A program made the translations under genes and the position numbers. This document shows positions 42,841 to 51,525 of a DNA stretch of 64,000 bases, piece after piece. Within the stretch, counting starts at the first letter, position 1. Each line of letters opens with the position of its first letter. The notes beneath the pieces were generated by a model, which was given only the letters and a program-made list of their open reading frames with translations, had not been told where the DNA came from and made no database searches. This DNA comes from Rhodobacter flavimaris (GTDB lineage Bacteria > Pseudomonadota > Alphaproteobacteria > Rhodobacterales > Rhodobacteraceae), in NCBI RefSeq assembly GCF_021378075.1, contig NZ_JAJUOS010000005.1:166679-230678 (forward strand). The letters are read 5' to 3'.

Positions 42841-43803
42841 ATGACGACCTATCTCGAGTTCGAAAAGCCGCTTGCCGAAATCGAAGGCAAGGCAGAAGAA
42901 CTGCGCGCCCTGGCCCGCCAGAACGCGGAGATGGATGTCGAGAAAGAGGCCGCGGCGCTCGACAAGAAAGCTGCGCAGCTGCTCAAGGACCTCTACAAGG
43001 ATCTCAGCCCCTGGCGCAAATGCCAGGTCGCGCGTCACCCGAACCGTCCGCATTGCAAGGACTATATCGACGCGCTCTTCACCGAATTCACGCCGCTCGC
43101 GGGCGATCGCAACTTCGCCGACGATCATGCCGTCATGGGCGGCCTTGCGCGCCTCAACGACCAGCCCGTCGTCGTCATCGGCCATGAAAAGGGTCATGAC
43201 ACCGCCAGCCGCATCACCCGCAACTTCGGCATGGCCCGTCCCGAGGGCTACCGCAAGGCGATCCGCCTGATGGATATGGCCGACCGCTTCGGCCTGCCTG
43301 TCGTGACCCTGATCGACACCCCCGGCGCCTATCCCGGCAAGGGCGCGGAAGAGCGCGGCCAGTCCGAGGCCATCGCCCGCTCAACCGAGAAATGCCTGCA
43401 GATCGGCGTCCCGCTCGTGTCGGTGATCATCGGCGAGGGCGGCTCGGGCGGCGCGGTGGCTTTCGCCACGGCGGACCGTATCGCGATGCTCGAACATTCG
43501 GTCTATTCGGTGATCTCGCCCGAGGGCTGCGCGTCTATCCTGTGGAAGGATGCCGAGAAGATGCGCGAGGCCGCCGAGGCGCTGCGCCTGACCGCGCAGG
43601 ATCTCAAGAAACTCGCGATCATCGACCGCATCATCCAGGAACCCTTGGGCGGCGCGCAGCGTGACCGTGCAGCAGCGATCGCCGCCGTGGGCTCGGAAAT
43701 CGCGCTGATGCTGGCCGAGCTGAAAGGCAAGAAGCGTGGCGAACTGATTAAGGAACGCCGCAAGAAGTTCCTCGACATGGGCTCGAAAGGGCTTGCCGCT
43801 TGA
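42841..43803 (+). CDS. accA: Acetyl-CoA carboxylase carboxyltransferase alpha subunit
   Basis: 320 residues. [19 protein letters not shown] opens the family; the crotonase-like core [44 protein letters not shown] and [23 protein letters not shown] is intact. It transfers CO2 from biotin to acetyl-CoA in fatty acid synthesis with AccB, AccC and AccD (not in the window). An inverted repeat lies just upstream. The stop overlaps the TTG start of the SMR gene. Confidence 0.97.
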   Translation: MTTYLEFEKPLAEIEGKAEELRALARQNAEMDVEKEAAALDKKAAQLLKDLYKDLSPWRKCQVARHPNRPHCKDYIDALFTEFTPLAGDRNFADDHAVMGGLARLNDQPVVVIGHEKGHDTASRITRNFGMARPEGYRKAIRLMDMADRFGLPVVTLIDTPGAYPGKGAEERGQSEAIARSTEKCLQIGVPLVSVIIGEGGSGGAVAFATADRIAMLEHSVYSVISPEGCASILWKDAEKMREAAEALRLTAQDLKKLAIIDRIIQEPLGGAQRDRAAAIAAVGSEIALMLAELKGKKRGELIKERRKKFLDMGSKGLAA

Positions 43804-44114
43804 GCCCCTGGCTCGTGCTGAGCATCGCGGGGCTGCTTGAGGTCGCCTGGGCGCTTGGCCTGAAATATTCCGACGGATTCTCGCGCCCCATGCCGACGGC
43901 GCTGACGCTTCTGGGCGCGGTCGCAAGCTTCGTGCTGCTTTCGCGGGCGATGCGCGACCTGCCGGTTGGCACGGCCTATGCCGTCTGGACCGGGATCGGC
44001 GCGCTTGGCACGGCCATTCTGGCGGTGGTGCTGTTTGCAGAGCCGGTGAACGCCATGCGCGTTGCGGGCGTTGCGCTGATCGTCGCCGGGATCGCGGCGC
44101 TCAAACTGGCCTGA
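43800..44114 (+). CDS. SMR-family small multidrug/guanidinium exporter (SugE/Gdx-like)
   Basis: 104 residues with four membrane helices. The essential glutamate is in [23 protein letters not shown] (E14), and [23 protein letters not shown] is the conserved third and fourth helix region; the KYSDGF motif is closer to SugE/Gdx than to EmrE. It starts at TTG 43800 within the accA stop (TTGA overlap), so it is translated with accA. I see no guanidine riboswitch upstream. The substrate cannot be read; guanidinium or quaternary ammonium are the options. Confidence 0.85.
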   Translation: MSPWLVLSIAGLLEVAWALGLKYSDGFSRPMPTALTLLGAVASFVLLSRAMRDLPVGTAYAVWTGIGALGTAILAVVLFAEPVNAMRVAGVALIVAGIAALKLA

Positions 44115-44117
44115 GAC

Positions 44118-44849
44118 TTACCGCGCCACGAAGCCCGCTTCGGCCATCAGCGCATCCGAGGCAGGTTCGATCTCTGCCTCAAGCCGGCCCATGAACTCGG
44201 ACACCTTCAGGCCCGGCGGGATGACGGGCAAGAACTCGATCACCGCGATGCCGGGCTTGCGCAGGATACCGTGGCGCGGCCAGAACACGCCGACGTTGGT
44301 TGCCGCCGGAACGCAGGGTTGCTGCATCTGCTTGTAAAGTGCACCGGCACCGATCTTGTAGTCGCGCTTGACGCCAGGGGCGACGCGAGTGCCCTGCGGG
44401 AAGATGATCAGTTGCCCACCCGCCATGCGGCTGTCCTTGGCTCTCGCCAGCATCGAGCGCACCGCCGCGCCGCGCTTGCCACGGTCAACCGGGATGCAGC
44501 CGATCAGATAGGCATACCAGCCGACGAAGGGCGTCCAGACCAGCTCTTTCTTCATGATGAACTTGCCGCGCGGCACGGCGGCATAAATCATCAGGATATC
44601 GAGAAAGCTTTGGTGCTTGGAGGCAACGAGCACATCGCCCGACGGCACCTCGCCACGGATCTCGGTGCGCAGCCCGACGATCCAGCGCGCCGAATGGCAC
44701 ACCCATTTGCAATAGGCGCGGCACACCCAGATCGCGCCGTCGCGCCTGCCGATCAGCGCGACCGGGAACAGGCCGACGGAGATCACCGCCAACATGATGT
44801 ACATCTGCACGATGAAGACGATGGAGCGCAGATATTGCACGACGATCAT
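44118..44849 (-). CDS. plsC: 1-acyl-sn-glycerol-3-phosphate acyltransferase
   Basis: 243 residues. An N-terminal membrane segment (VFIVQMYIMLAVISVGLFPV) is followed by the acyltransferase motif KHQSFLDILM (H-x4-D), then FIMKKELVWTPFVGWY, and motif III IIFPQGTRVAPG. PlsC makes phosphatidate in the inner membrane. I use ATG 44849 (MIVVQYLRS), abutting the ftsX stop, so plsC is the third gene of an ftsE-ftsX-plsC operon. Confidence 0.93.
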   Translation of the reverse strand: MIVVQYLRSIVFIVQMYIMLAVISVGLFPVALIGRRDGAIWVCRAYCKWVCHSARWIVGLRTEIRGEVPSGDVLVASKHQSFLDILMIYAAVPRGKFIMKKELVWTPFVGWYAYLIGCIPVDRGKRGAAVRSMLARAKDSRMAGGQLIIFPQGTRVAPGVKRDYKIGAGALYKQMQQPCVPAATNVGVFWPRHGILRKPGIAVIEFLPVIPPGLKVSEFMGRLEAEIEPASDALMAEAGFVAR

Positions 44850-45745
44850 CAGCGAATTCCCTTCAACATACGCAGCGCCGCGGCGCGGGTCGCCCCATAG
44901 GCGACCACGGCCGCCAGCGGCGGAATGACCAGCGGCCATAGCCACCCCGCGCCCGCAAAGCCTAGCCCGGTCAGGAAGGCGCCGGCCTCGTCGGTCGCGG
45001 GCAAAAGCGCAATCGCGATCATCCCCGCCCCGGTCCCAAGCGCGGCCCCCGCCAGCCCGCGCAGCGTGAAGCGCCGCACGAAGGCCTTGGCGATGAACGC
45101 GTCGCGCGCGCCCACCAGACGCAGCACCCGGATCACCTGCCCGTTCGCGGCCAGCGCCGCCTGCGCCGCCAGCGTGATCATCCCCGCCATCGCCCCGCCG
45201 ATCAATACCAGCGACAAAAGCCCGAGCATCCGCAGCCGCTCGGCCGCCGCGACCAGCGGGCGGCGCCAGCGGGTGTGATCGTCCAGCACCGCGCCCGGCA
45301 CCTCGGCGGCAAGGCGCAGCCGCAGCCCCTCGGCGTCAATCCCCTTGGCGGTCTCGGTCACCTCGATCAGCTGCGGCAGCGGCAGGCTGTCCACAGGCAG
45401 GTCCGGCCCGAACCACGGCCCGAGCAGCGCCTTCATCTCTTCGGGTTCCAGCGGACGGTAGCTGGCAATGCCGGGCGTCGTGGACAGCACACCCAACACC
45501 GCCTGCACCTGGGCCTGCATCTGCTCGGCCGGGGCCGAGATGCGGATCGTCGCCGAACGCGCCAGCGCCTCGGACCAGCGATCGGCGAGCCGCCCCGTCG
45601 CGAGCGACAAGGCCAGCGCGAAGACCGCAAGGAAGGCCATCGCCGCCGCCGTTAGCAGCGTCAGCCGCGCGGTGAAACCGGTAGGAGGCACGACCCGGCC
45701 AGCCGCCGAAAGATCGCCCCGCAGAAAAGCCAGCGCCACCCGCAT
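44849..45745 (-). CDS. ftsX: Cell division protein FtsX
   Basis: About 299 residues with four membrane segments: an N-terminal one (LLTAAAMAFLAVFALALSLA), an extracytoplasmic domain (about 50-155), then a cluster of three (LGLLSLVLIGGAMAGMITLAA, LAGAALGTGAGMIAIALL, LWPLVIPPLAAVVAYGA). The middle region VIRVLRLVGARDAFIAKAF is the conserved FtsE-contacting loop. FtsEX controls peptidoglycan hydrolases at the septum. The ATG 45745 overlaps the ftsE stop; a GTG at 45748 is also possible. Confidence 0.9.
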   Translation of the reverse strand: MRVALAFLRGDLSAAGRVVPPTGFTARLTLLTAAAMAFLAVFALALSLATGRLADRWSEALARSATIRISAPAEQMQAQVQAVLGVLSTTPGIASYRPLEPEEMKALLGPWFGPDLPVDSLPLPQLIEVTETAKGIDAEGLRLRLAAEVPGAVLDDHTRWRRPLVAAAERLRMLGLLSLVLIGGAMAGMITLAAQAALAANGQVIRVLRLVGARDAFIAKAFVRRFTLRGLAGAALGTGAGMIAIALLPATDEAGAFLTGLGFAGAGWLWPLVIPPLAAVVAYGATRAAALRMLKGIR

Positions 45746-46416
45746 CACAGATCCGCCCCTGCCAGTTGCAAGTGCCGGTTTGCGATGCGCAGAACCCGCG
45801 CCGCAACCTCTTTCTTGGCCGTGCGGATCAGGTTGAGATCATGCGTCGCGATCACCACGGTCTTGCCCATCTTGTTCAGCTCGATCAACAGCGAGAGCAG
45901 CCGCAGCGACATCTCCCAGTCGAGGTTGCCGGTCGGCTCATCGGCCAGGATCACATCGGGCGACATCATCACCGCGCGGGCCAGCGCGGCGCGCTGACGT
46001 TCGCCGCCCGACAGCTGCGGCGGCAACGCCTCAGCCTGGGCGCGCAGCCCGACCCAGGAAAGCAGCTCGCGCAACTCGCCCTCATTCACGTTGCGCCCGG
46101 TGGCGTTCAGCGGCAGGGCCACGTTCTCGGCAACCGAAAGATGATCAAGGAACTGGCAATCCTGATGCACGACACCGATGCGTTGGCGCAGGCCCGCGAT
46201 CTCGTCGCGCCCAAGGCCGCGCACATCGCTGCCAAACAGGCTCAGCTGCCCCGCCGAGGGCAGTAATTCCGCGTAACACAGCTTGAGAAACGTCGTTTTC
46301 CCCGCGCCCGACGGGCCGGTCAGAAAGTGAAACGACCCCGGCACAAGTTTGAGCGTCATCTCCGAGAGCAGCTCGCTCCCGCCATAGCTCATTGCCACAT
46401 TTTGCAGCTCGATCAC
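45745..46416 (-). CDS. ftsE: Cell division ATP-binding protein FtsE
   Basis: 223 residues, short ABC ATPase. Walker A GPSGAGKTTFLKL (about 35-47), Q-loop VVHQDCQFLDH, signature LSGGERQRAALARAVM, Walker B VILADEPTGNLDWEM, switch VVIATHDLNLI. Paired with FtsX to regulate septal cell wall hydrolysis. First gene of the ftsE-ftsX-plsC operon; upstream is a 146-base divergent region shared with the zinc-ribbon gene. Confidence 0.95.
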   Translation of the reverse strand: MIELQNVAMSYGGSELLSEMTLKLVPGSFHFLTGPSGAGKTTFLKLCYAELLPSAGQLSLFGSDVRGLGRDEIAGLRQRIGVVHQDCQFLDHLSVAENVALPLNATGRNVNEGELRELLSWVGLRAQAEALPPQLSGGERQRAALARAVMMSPDVILADEPTGNLDWEMSLRLLSLLIELNKMGKTVVIATHDLNLIRTAKKEVAARVLRIANRHLQLAGADL

Positions 46417-46562
46417 TGCACAGCCCCTTTGTTCGCGCTAATCCCGTCTGCAATAATCCTGTAGGTGCCGCAAACCCTTGGATATTGGCCACGCGCTTGC
46501 TACAACATATGCAAGTGAATTGCCAGAATGGCGATCGGAGGGGCAAGAGGTAGGTTATCGGA

Positions 46563-47390
46563 ATGCGGCTGGTCTGCCCGAATTGCGCAGCGCAATACGA
46601 AGTTGATGATGCGGCCATCCCCGACGCCGGGCGCGAAGTCCAGTGTTCGGCCTGTGGCAAGCTTTGGTTCCAGCCCGGCAAAGCCGCTGCGGAGCCTGTG
46701 GTCGAGGCTCCTGCGCCAGTGCCTGAACCCGAACCGGAGCCGCCCGCGCAGCCGGAACCGGAACCCGCCCCCGAACCCCATGCCGATGAGCCGGGCATCG
46801 CGCCCGCCCCTGCCGCTGGCCAGACCCCGCGGCGCCAACTCGATGACAGCCTGCTTGCGATCCTGCGCGAAGAGGCCGAGCGCGAGGCCGCGCAGCGCCG
46901 CACCGAAAGCGCGCCGATCGAGACCCAGGAAGAAATGACGCTGGAGCCGGCCGCCGCCCAGGCTGCCTCGCGCGCCGCGGCCAAGATCGCGCAGATGCAG
47001 CGCGGCCCCGAGGGTGACATTGCATCACCCGAAGAGGACGAGCCCGAGGACCAAGGCGCCGCATCGCGGCGCGAGCGTCTGCCCGATATCGAAGAGATCA
47101 ACTCGACCCTGCGCGCCAGCTCCGACCGGATCGACCTCGACGTGTCCGTCGATGCGCCGCAGACGCTGGCACGGCAACGCTCGGGCTTCCGGTTCGGATT
47201 TTCGCTGGTGCTGCTGATCGGGCTGATCGCGGTTGTGCTATATACCTCGGCGCCCAAGTTGCAGGCACTGGCCCCGCCGCTTTCGCCGGTGCTGGAAAGC
47301 TATGTGGCCAGCGTCGACAAGGGGCGCATCTGGCTGGATAGCCAGTTGCAGGGCGTCATCCACAAGCTGCGCGACGACACCGCGCAATAA
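46563..47390 (+). CDS. Zinc-ribbon, Pro/Glu-rich single-pass membrane protein
   Basis: 275 residues. The N-terminus is an MJ0042-type zinc ribbon (CPNCAAQYEVDDAAIP then CSACGKLWF). Residues 45-80 are a Pro-Glu repeat (PEPEPEPPAQPEPEPAPEP), followed by a charged helical region and one membrane helix near residue 210 (FGFSLVLLIGLIAVVLYTSA) with a short C-terminal periplasmic part. Such proteins are common beside ftsE or DUF4175 genes in Rhodobacterales; function unknown. It is divergent from ftsE and ends four bases before the convergent DUF4175 gene. Confidence 0.82.
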   Translation: MRLVCPNCAAQYEVDDAAIPDAGREVQCSACGKLWFQPGKAAAEPVVEAPAPVPEPEPEPPAQPEPEPAPEPHADEPGIAPAPAAGQTPRRQLDDSLLAILREEAEREAAQRRTESAPIETQEEMTLEPAAAQAASRAAAKIAQMQRGPEGDIASPEEDEPEDQGAASRRERLPDIEEINSTLRASSDRIDLDVSVDAPQTLARQRSGFRFGFSLVLLIGLIAVVLYTSAPKLQALAPPLSPVLESYVASVDKGRIWLDSQLQGVIHKLRDDTAQ

Positions 47391-47393
47391 TCC

Positions 47394-49922
47394 CTAAAAC
47401 GCGTCGAGCAAGCGGCGCAGGTAGTCGAGCTCTTCCTCGGGGCGCAGCCGCTCGCCTGAGCGGCGCCGGATTTCATCCAGCAGATCGCGCGCGCGGCGAT
47501 AAACGTCGTCAGCCCCCAGCATCTCGTCCTGCGCGCCGATGCGATCGCCGTTGCCAAGGCTGCGGCCAAGCGGATCGCGCGGCAATTCGCGGGCACTGTT
47601 GCCACCGAGCGCATCGCCCAGACGGCGCTCGCCATCGGCGCCCGGATTACCCTGCTGGCGCCCGGCCTCTTCGGCCAGCGCCTCTCCCAAGGACCGCATC
47701 CCTTCGCGCAACGCCTCGATCGCGTCCGCCTGCCGGTCGATGGCCAGCCCGTTGTCGCCGTCACGCAGCGCCTGCTCGGCCTCTTCCATGGCGCGCCCGG
47801 CCTCATCGAGCTGCTGGCGCGCGGTATCGCCCGACTCATTGCCAAGGCGCGGCATCAGCCCTTGCTGACGCCCCAACTTCTGGCGCAGGGCCTGCTGGCG
47901 CTTCGCAAGCTCATCCGCTCCGGTCCCGCCCTGGCCCTCTTCGCCCTCGCCTTCGCCTGGCTGCTCGGGCTCGGCGCCGTCACCGAAACCCTCCTGCATC
48001 TGGCGGAACGAATCGTCGGACAGTTTCTGCTGCTCGCGCAGGGTCTCGGCCAGATCCTGCATGGACTGGTTGCCGGGCATGTCGCCCTCGCCGCCCTGCC
48101 CCTGCGTGACCTTGAGGTTCTCCATCATCCGCGCTAGCTGATCGAGCAATTCCTGCGCCTCGGCCATCCGGCCTTCTTCCATGAGGCGCTGGATCTCGTC
48201 CATCAGCTGCTGGATCTGGTCGCCGGTGATCTGCTGGCTGGGTTGCTGCTGACCGAACTGCGGGCCTTCCTCCGGCTGTGCGCGCTCGGCCAACATCTGG
48301 ATATAGCGGTCGGTCGCCTCTTTGAGTTCCTGCATCAGTTTGGCGATCTCATCCTTCGAGGCGCCGTTGCGGATTGCTTCGGACAGGCGTTCCTGTGCCT
48401 GCTGCATCGCGGCCAGCGCATCGGCAAGGCCGCCATCTTCCAGCAACTCGGCCATCTGCCAGAGCGCCTCGGCGATCTCATCGCGCACCTCGGGGGTCAG
48501 AGGACCGGTCTCAAGCCGCTGCACCGTCATGCGCAGCATCAGGTAGATGTCGTATTTCGGGATGAATTCATCGGGGCGGGAGGACACGGCGCGCAGCCAT
48601 TGCGCCACCCGCACCCGGTTCTCGCGCGACCAGAGCAGGTCACGGCGTGCCTCGATCAGCGCCGAAGCCAGCGGGTCGAAGAACCGCCGCCCTGGCAGTT
48701 CAAGCGCCTGCGCGCCCGTGCTGCCGGTCTGGCCGCGCCCGTCCTCGACCTCGAGCGTCAGCTTCACCGGCAGGTTCGCCCAGGGATGACGGGCAGCATC
48801 CTCGGCCAGCGTCTCAACAAAATCCGCGCGCGAGCCTGAGATCGGCAGCGGCAGATCGAAGACCAGATCCTCGCGCGGCTCGGGCGCAAGCGCGAGGCCG
48901 TAAAGCCTTGGCACGGCATCCAGATCGAGGCTGACCCGCGCCCGCCCCGAGGTCACCGCGTAATCGTCCATCGCGTGGAAGGGCTGCGCGAGCTTGCCAT
49001 CGGCACGGCGCTCGGCGACGCCGACAAGCGCTACGCTTGGCGTCTCATCTGCCAGCGCCGTTATCTCGAACCGGCGCCCGCCGGGGCCGCCGATCTCGAC
49101 GATGCCGGAGCGTTCAATGATGAATTCGCGCTTTTGCAGCGTCTCGCCGGTTTCGGCCTCGGGCAGCGCCGCGGGGCTGGAGACGGTTTCCTCGAACGGG
49201 ATCGCGCCTGCCGGACCGTAGAAGCGGAACGCCATGCGGCTGCCCTCGGGCAGGGCAATCAGGTCGCTATCGAGCGAATTAAGGTAGAGCCCCGGCTTGC
49301 CGGTATAGCGCGGCGGCTCGGCCCAGCCTTCCCAGCTGGGGCCCATCGCGGCCTCGGCGCTGCCGAGCACACCGGGCGCCTGCACATCCAGCACGCGGAA
49401 AGGCGCGCCAAACAGAAGGGCCAGCACCAGCGCGGTCAACGCCGTCAAACGCAAAGCAAAAGGGTCGCGCGGCGCGAGATCGGGCGCGGGGGCCACGGCG
49501 CGCGCACCTGCCGCGCGGGCGGCCATGCGGGCCAGATGCGCCTCCCACAAGGCACGGCTGGCGGTATCATTGCCACCTAGCACCATCGCATCGCTTAGCG
49601 CCGTCAGCGGTCGCCCCGGCAGGGTCGCATCAAGACGCGCCACGGCCTCGCGCCGCGCGGGCCAGCGAAAGCGCCACGCACCCCAGACAAGGGCGATGAA
49701 GATCGCGGCCCCAGTCGCCCAAAGCACCGCGAATAGCCAGCCCGGCGTCAGATGATCTTGCAACCGGAACGCCGCGGCCGAAAAGCCAAGCGCGGCAAGG
49801 CTCAGCAACGGCCAGAAGGCGCGCAGGCCCCGCTCCAACACCATGCCCGCCCGCGTCAGGACGAGCGGACGGCGCAGCGCCTCAAGCGGCGCGGGCGTTG
49901 CGGGGCGGGCGCGTTTCGGCAT
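47394..49922 (-). CDS. DUF4175/TIGR02302 family large membrane protein
   Basis: 842 residues. An N-terminal membrane part (AFWPLLSLAALGFSAAAF, LFAVLWATGAAIFIALVWGAW, LTALTALVLALLFGAPFRVL) is followed by a beta-rich extracytoplasmic domain (about 200-420) and a long Gln/Glu-rich helical C-terminal half (about 500-800) with glycine-rich stretches (GQGGEGDMPG, GEGEGEEGQGGTG) that look like coiled coil and disordered linker. The family is alphaproteobacterial and uncharacterised. It starts 31 bases after the lysA stop on the same strand. Confidence 0.88.
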   Translation of the reverse strand: MPKRARPATPAPLEALRRPLVLTRAGMVLERGLRAFWPLLSLAALGFSAAAFRLQDHLTPGWLFAVLWATGAAIFIALVWGAWRFRWPARREAVARLDATLPGRPLTALSDAMVLGGNDTASRALWEAHLARMAARAAGARAVAPAPDLAPRDPFALRLTALTALVLALLFGAPFRVLDVQAPGVLGSAEAAMGPSWEGWAEPPRYTGKPGLYLNSLDSDLIALPEGSRMAFRFYGPAGAIPFEETVSSPAALPEAETGETLQKREFIIERSGIVEIGGPGGRRFEITALADETPSVALVGVAERRADGKLAQPFHAMDDYAVTSGRARVSLDLDAVPRLYGLALAPEPREDLVFDLPLPISGSRADFVETLAEDAARHPWANLPVKLTLEVEDGRGQTGSTGAQALELPGRRFFDPLASALIEARRDLLWSRENRVRVAQWLRAVSSRPDEFIPKYDIYLMLRMTVQRLETGPLTPEVRDEIAEALWQMAELLEDGGLADALAAMQQAQERLSEAIRNGASKDEIAKLMQELKEATDRYIQMLAERAQPEEGPQFGQQQPSQQITGDQIQQLMDEIQRLMEEGRMAEAQELLDQLARMMENLKVTQGQGGEGDMPGNQSMQDLAETLREQQKLSDDSFRQMQEGFGDGAEPEQPGEGEGEEGQGGTGADELAKRQQALRQKLGRQQGLMPRLGNESGDTARQQLDEAGRAMEEAEQALRDGDNGLAIDRQADAIEALREGMRSLGEALAEEAGRQQGNPGADGERRLGDALGGNSARELPRDPLGRSLGNGDRIGAQDEMLGADDVYRRARDLLDEIRRRSGERLRPEEELDYLRRLLDAF

Positions 49923-49952
49923 CGTTCCTTTCCGGCTCCGACGCCAAATCGC

Positions 49953-51218
49953 TCAGAGCCACTCGGGGATGCTATCGCGGGCCAGCATTTCCTCAAAGCT
50001 CGGTCTGCGTCGAATGACAGCGAATTGATCCCCGTTCACCAGAACCTCGGGGATCAGGGGGCGCGAGTTGTATTCCGACGACATCACCGCGCCGTAAGCC
50101 CCGGCCGAGCGGAAGGCGACTAGATCGCCCGCGCCAAGCGGCGTCAACCCGCGCGCCTTGGCGAAGGTGTCGCCGGTTTCGCAGACCGGGCCGACCACGT
50201 CGATGGGCTGTGCCTCGGTGCCCGGTGCGGGTTCCACCACCGGGATGATGTCGTGATGGGCGTCATACATCGAGGGCCGCACGAGGTCATTCATCGCCGC
50301 GTCCACGATCAGGAAATCGCGCCCTTCGCCCTGCTTGAGATAGATGACCGAGGCCACCATGATCCCGGCATTGCCGGAAATCAGCCGCCCCGGCTCGATC
50401 TCAATCTCGCAGCCCAGATCACCCACAGTGCGCCGGATCACCGCGCCATATTCCACCGGCAGCGGCGGGGCGGCGTTCGAACGCTCATAGGGAATGCCAA
50501 GGCCGCCGCCCAGATCGAGGCGGCGAATGTCATGCCCGTCCTCGCGCAGCGCCAGCGTGAGTTCGCGCACCTTGGTGAAGGCGACCTCGAAGGGCGCAAG
50601 GTCGGTCAGCTGTGAGCCGATATGCACATCGACGCCGACCACCGAGATGCCCGGCAGCTTGGCCGCCATCGCGTAAACCGCGCGCGCCTTGGCGATCGGG
50701 ATGCCGAATTTGTTTTCCGACTTGCCGGTCGCGATCTTGGCATGGGTCTTGGCATCCACGTCGGGGTTGACGCGGATCGCGATCGGCGCGCTTACGCCCA
50801 GATCCGAGGCGACCTCGGAAATCGCGATCAGCTCGGGCTCGGATTCGACGTTGAACTGGCGGATGCCGCCTTCTAGCACCAGCCGGATTTCCTCGCGCGT
50901 CTTGCCGACGCCGGAAAAGACGATCCGCTCGCCCGGCACACCGGCAGCCTTGGCCCGGCGGTATTCACCGCCCGAGACCACATCCATCCCCGCGCCCAGA
51001 TCGCCAAGCACCTTGAGCACCGCGAGGTTCGAGTTCGACTTGATCGCGAAGCAGACAAGGTGGTCCATCCCCTCCAGCGCCTCGTCGAAGAGGCGGAAAT
51101 GGCGGGTCAGCGTGGCGGTCGAATAAACGTAGAACGGCGTGCCGACGGCGGCCGCAATCTCGGGGATCGCGACGTCCTCGGCATGAAGCACGCCATCGCG
51201 GTAGAGGAAGTGGTCCAT
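49953..51218 (-). CDS. lysA: Diaminopimelate decarboxylase
   Basis: 421 residues, fold-type III PLP enzyme. The PLP lysine is in VCFAIKSNSN, with GMDVVSGGEYRRAKAAG, HIGSQLTDLAPF, GGGLGIPY and the substrate-site CETGDTFAKAR. It decarboxylates meso-diaminopimelate to L-lysine. ATG 51218 follows AAAGG. It is the last gene of the argH-small lipoproteins-lysA set. Confidence 0.96.
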   Translation of the reverse strand: MDHFLYRDGVLHAEDVAIPEIAAAVGTPFYVYSTATLTRHFRLFDEALEGMDHLVCFAIKSNSNLAVLKVLGDLGAGMDVVSGGEYRRAKAAGVPGERIVFSGVGKTREEIRLVLEGGIRQFNVESEPELIAISEVASDLGVSAPIAIRVNPDVDAKTHAKIATGKSENKFGIPIAKARAVYAMAAKLPGISVVGVDVHIGSQLTDLAPFEVAFTKVRELTLALREDGHDIRRLDLGGGLGIPYERSNAAPPLPVEYGAVIRRTVGDLGCEIEIEPGRLISGNAGIMVASVIYLKQGEGRDFLIVDAAMNDLVRPSMYDAHHDIIPVVEPAPGTEAQPIDVVGPVCETGDTFAKARGLTPLGAGDLVAFRSAGAYGAVMSSEYNSRPLIPEVLVNGDQFAVIRRRPSFEEMLARDSIPEWL

Positions 51219-51286
51219 CGGGTGACCTTTCTCGGGGCAGGTTCGTGGGCGCAGTAGCAGCAGCGCGGCCCCTGCGGCAAGCGGGA

Positions 51287-51382
51287 TCAGCGGGTTGCGG
51301 CAACCTCGCCCGGCGGAATCGGCGCGCCATCGACGCCACAGGCCGCCAGGGCCAGCATTGCAAGGATCACAAGGCGTTTCAT
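51287..51382 (-). CDS. 31-residue LptM-like lipoprotein
   Basis: The frame [19 protein letters not shown] then APIPPGEVAATR ends at TGA 51287-51289. It has a complete lipoprotein signal (LALAAC, Cys 15), and the mature N-terminus CGVDGAPIPP follows the CG-xx-G-x-P pattern of LptM/YifL and the LPAM lipoprotein-attachment family. In E. coli LptM lies beside dapF and helps LptD mature; here it lies beside lysA, another diaminopimelate gene. ATG 51382 overlaps the stop of the 48-residue gene (ATGA) and has GAAGGTGA upstream. Too short for most gene callers. Confidence 0.75.
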   Translation of the reverse strand: MKRLVILAMLALAACGVDGAPIPPGEVAATR

Positions 51383-51525
51383 GGGGTCACCTTCAGTCCA
51401 AATCCGCCGATATCGGTGCTAAGCGTGGGATAGACACGGTTTTCACTGACGCTGTATTGCGCATCGACTCGCGGTGCCGAACATCCGGCCAGCAGCGCAA
51501 GGGCAATCAGCGACAGCGTTCTCAT
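51379..51525 (-). CDS. 48-residue putative lipoprotein
   Basis: The leader [15 protein letters not shown] has a clear lipobox (LLAGC, Cys 15), followed by a short mature part containing [18 protein letters not shown]. The ATG 51525 overlaps the argH stop by four bases and a GGAAGGA ribosome binding site lies inside argH; its own stop overlaps the next ATG. Tight coupling on both sides supports a real gene. I recognise no family. Confidence 0.68.
   Translation of the reverse strand: MRTLSLIALALLAGCSAPRVDAQYSVSENRVYPTLSTDIGGFGLKVTP

Noticed and set aside
42639..43800. Guanidine riboswitch controlling the SMR gene
   Set aside because: The gene starts within the accA stop codon, leaving no leader, and I see no guanidine-I/II/III-like stem pattern before accA.
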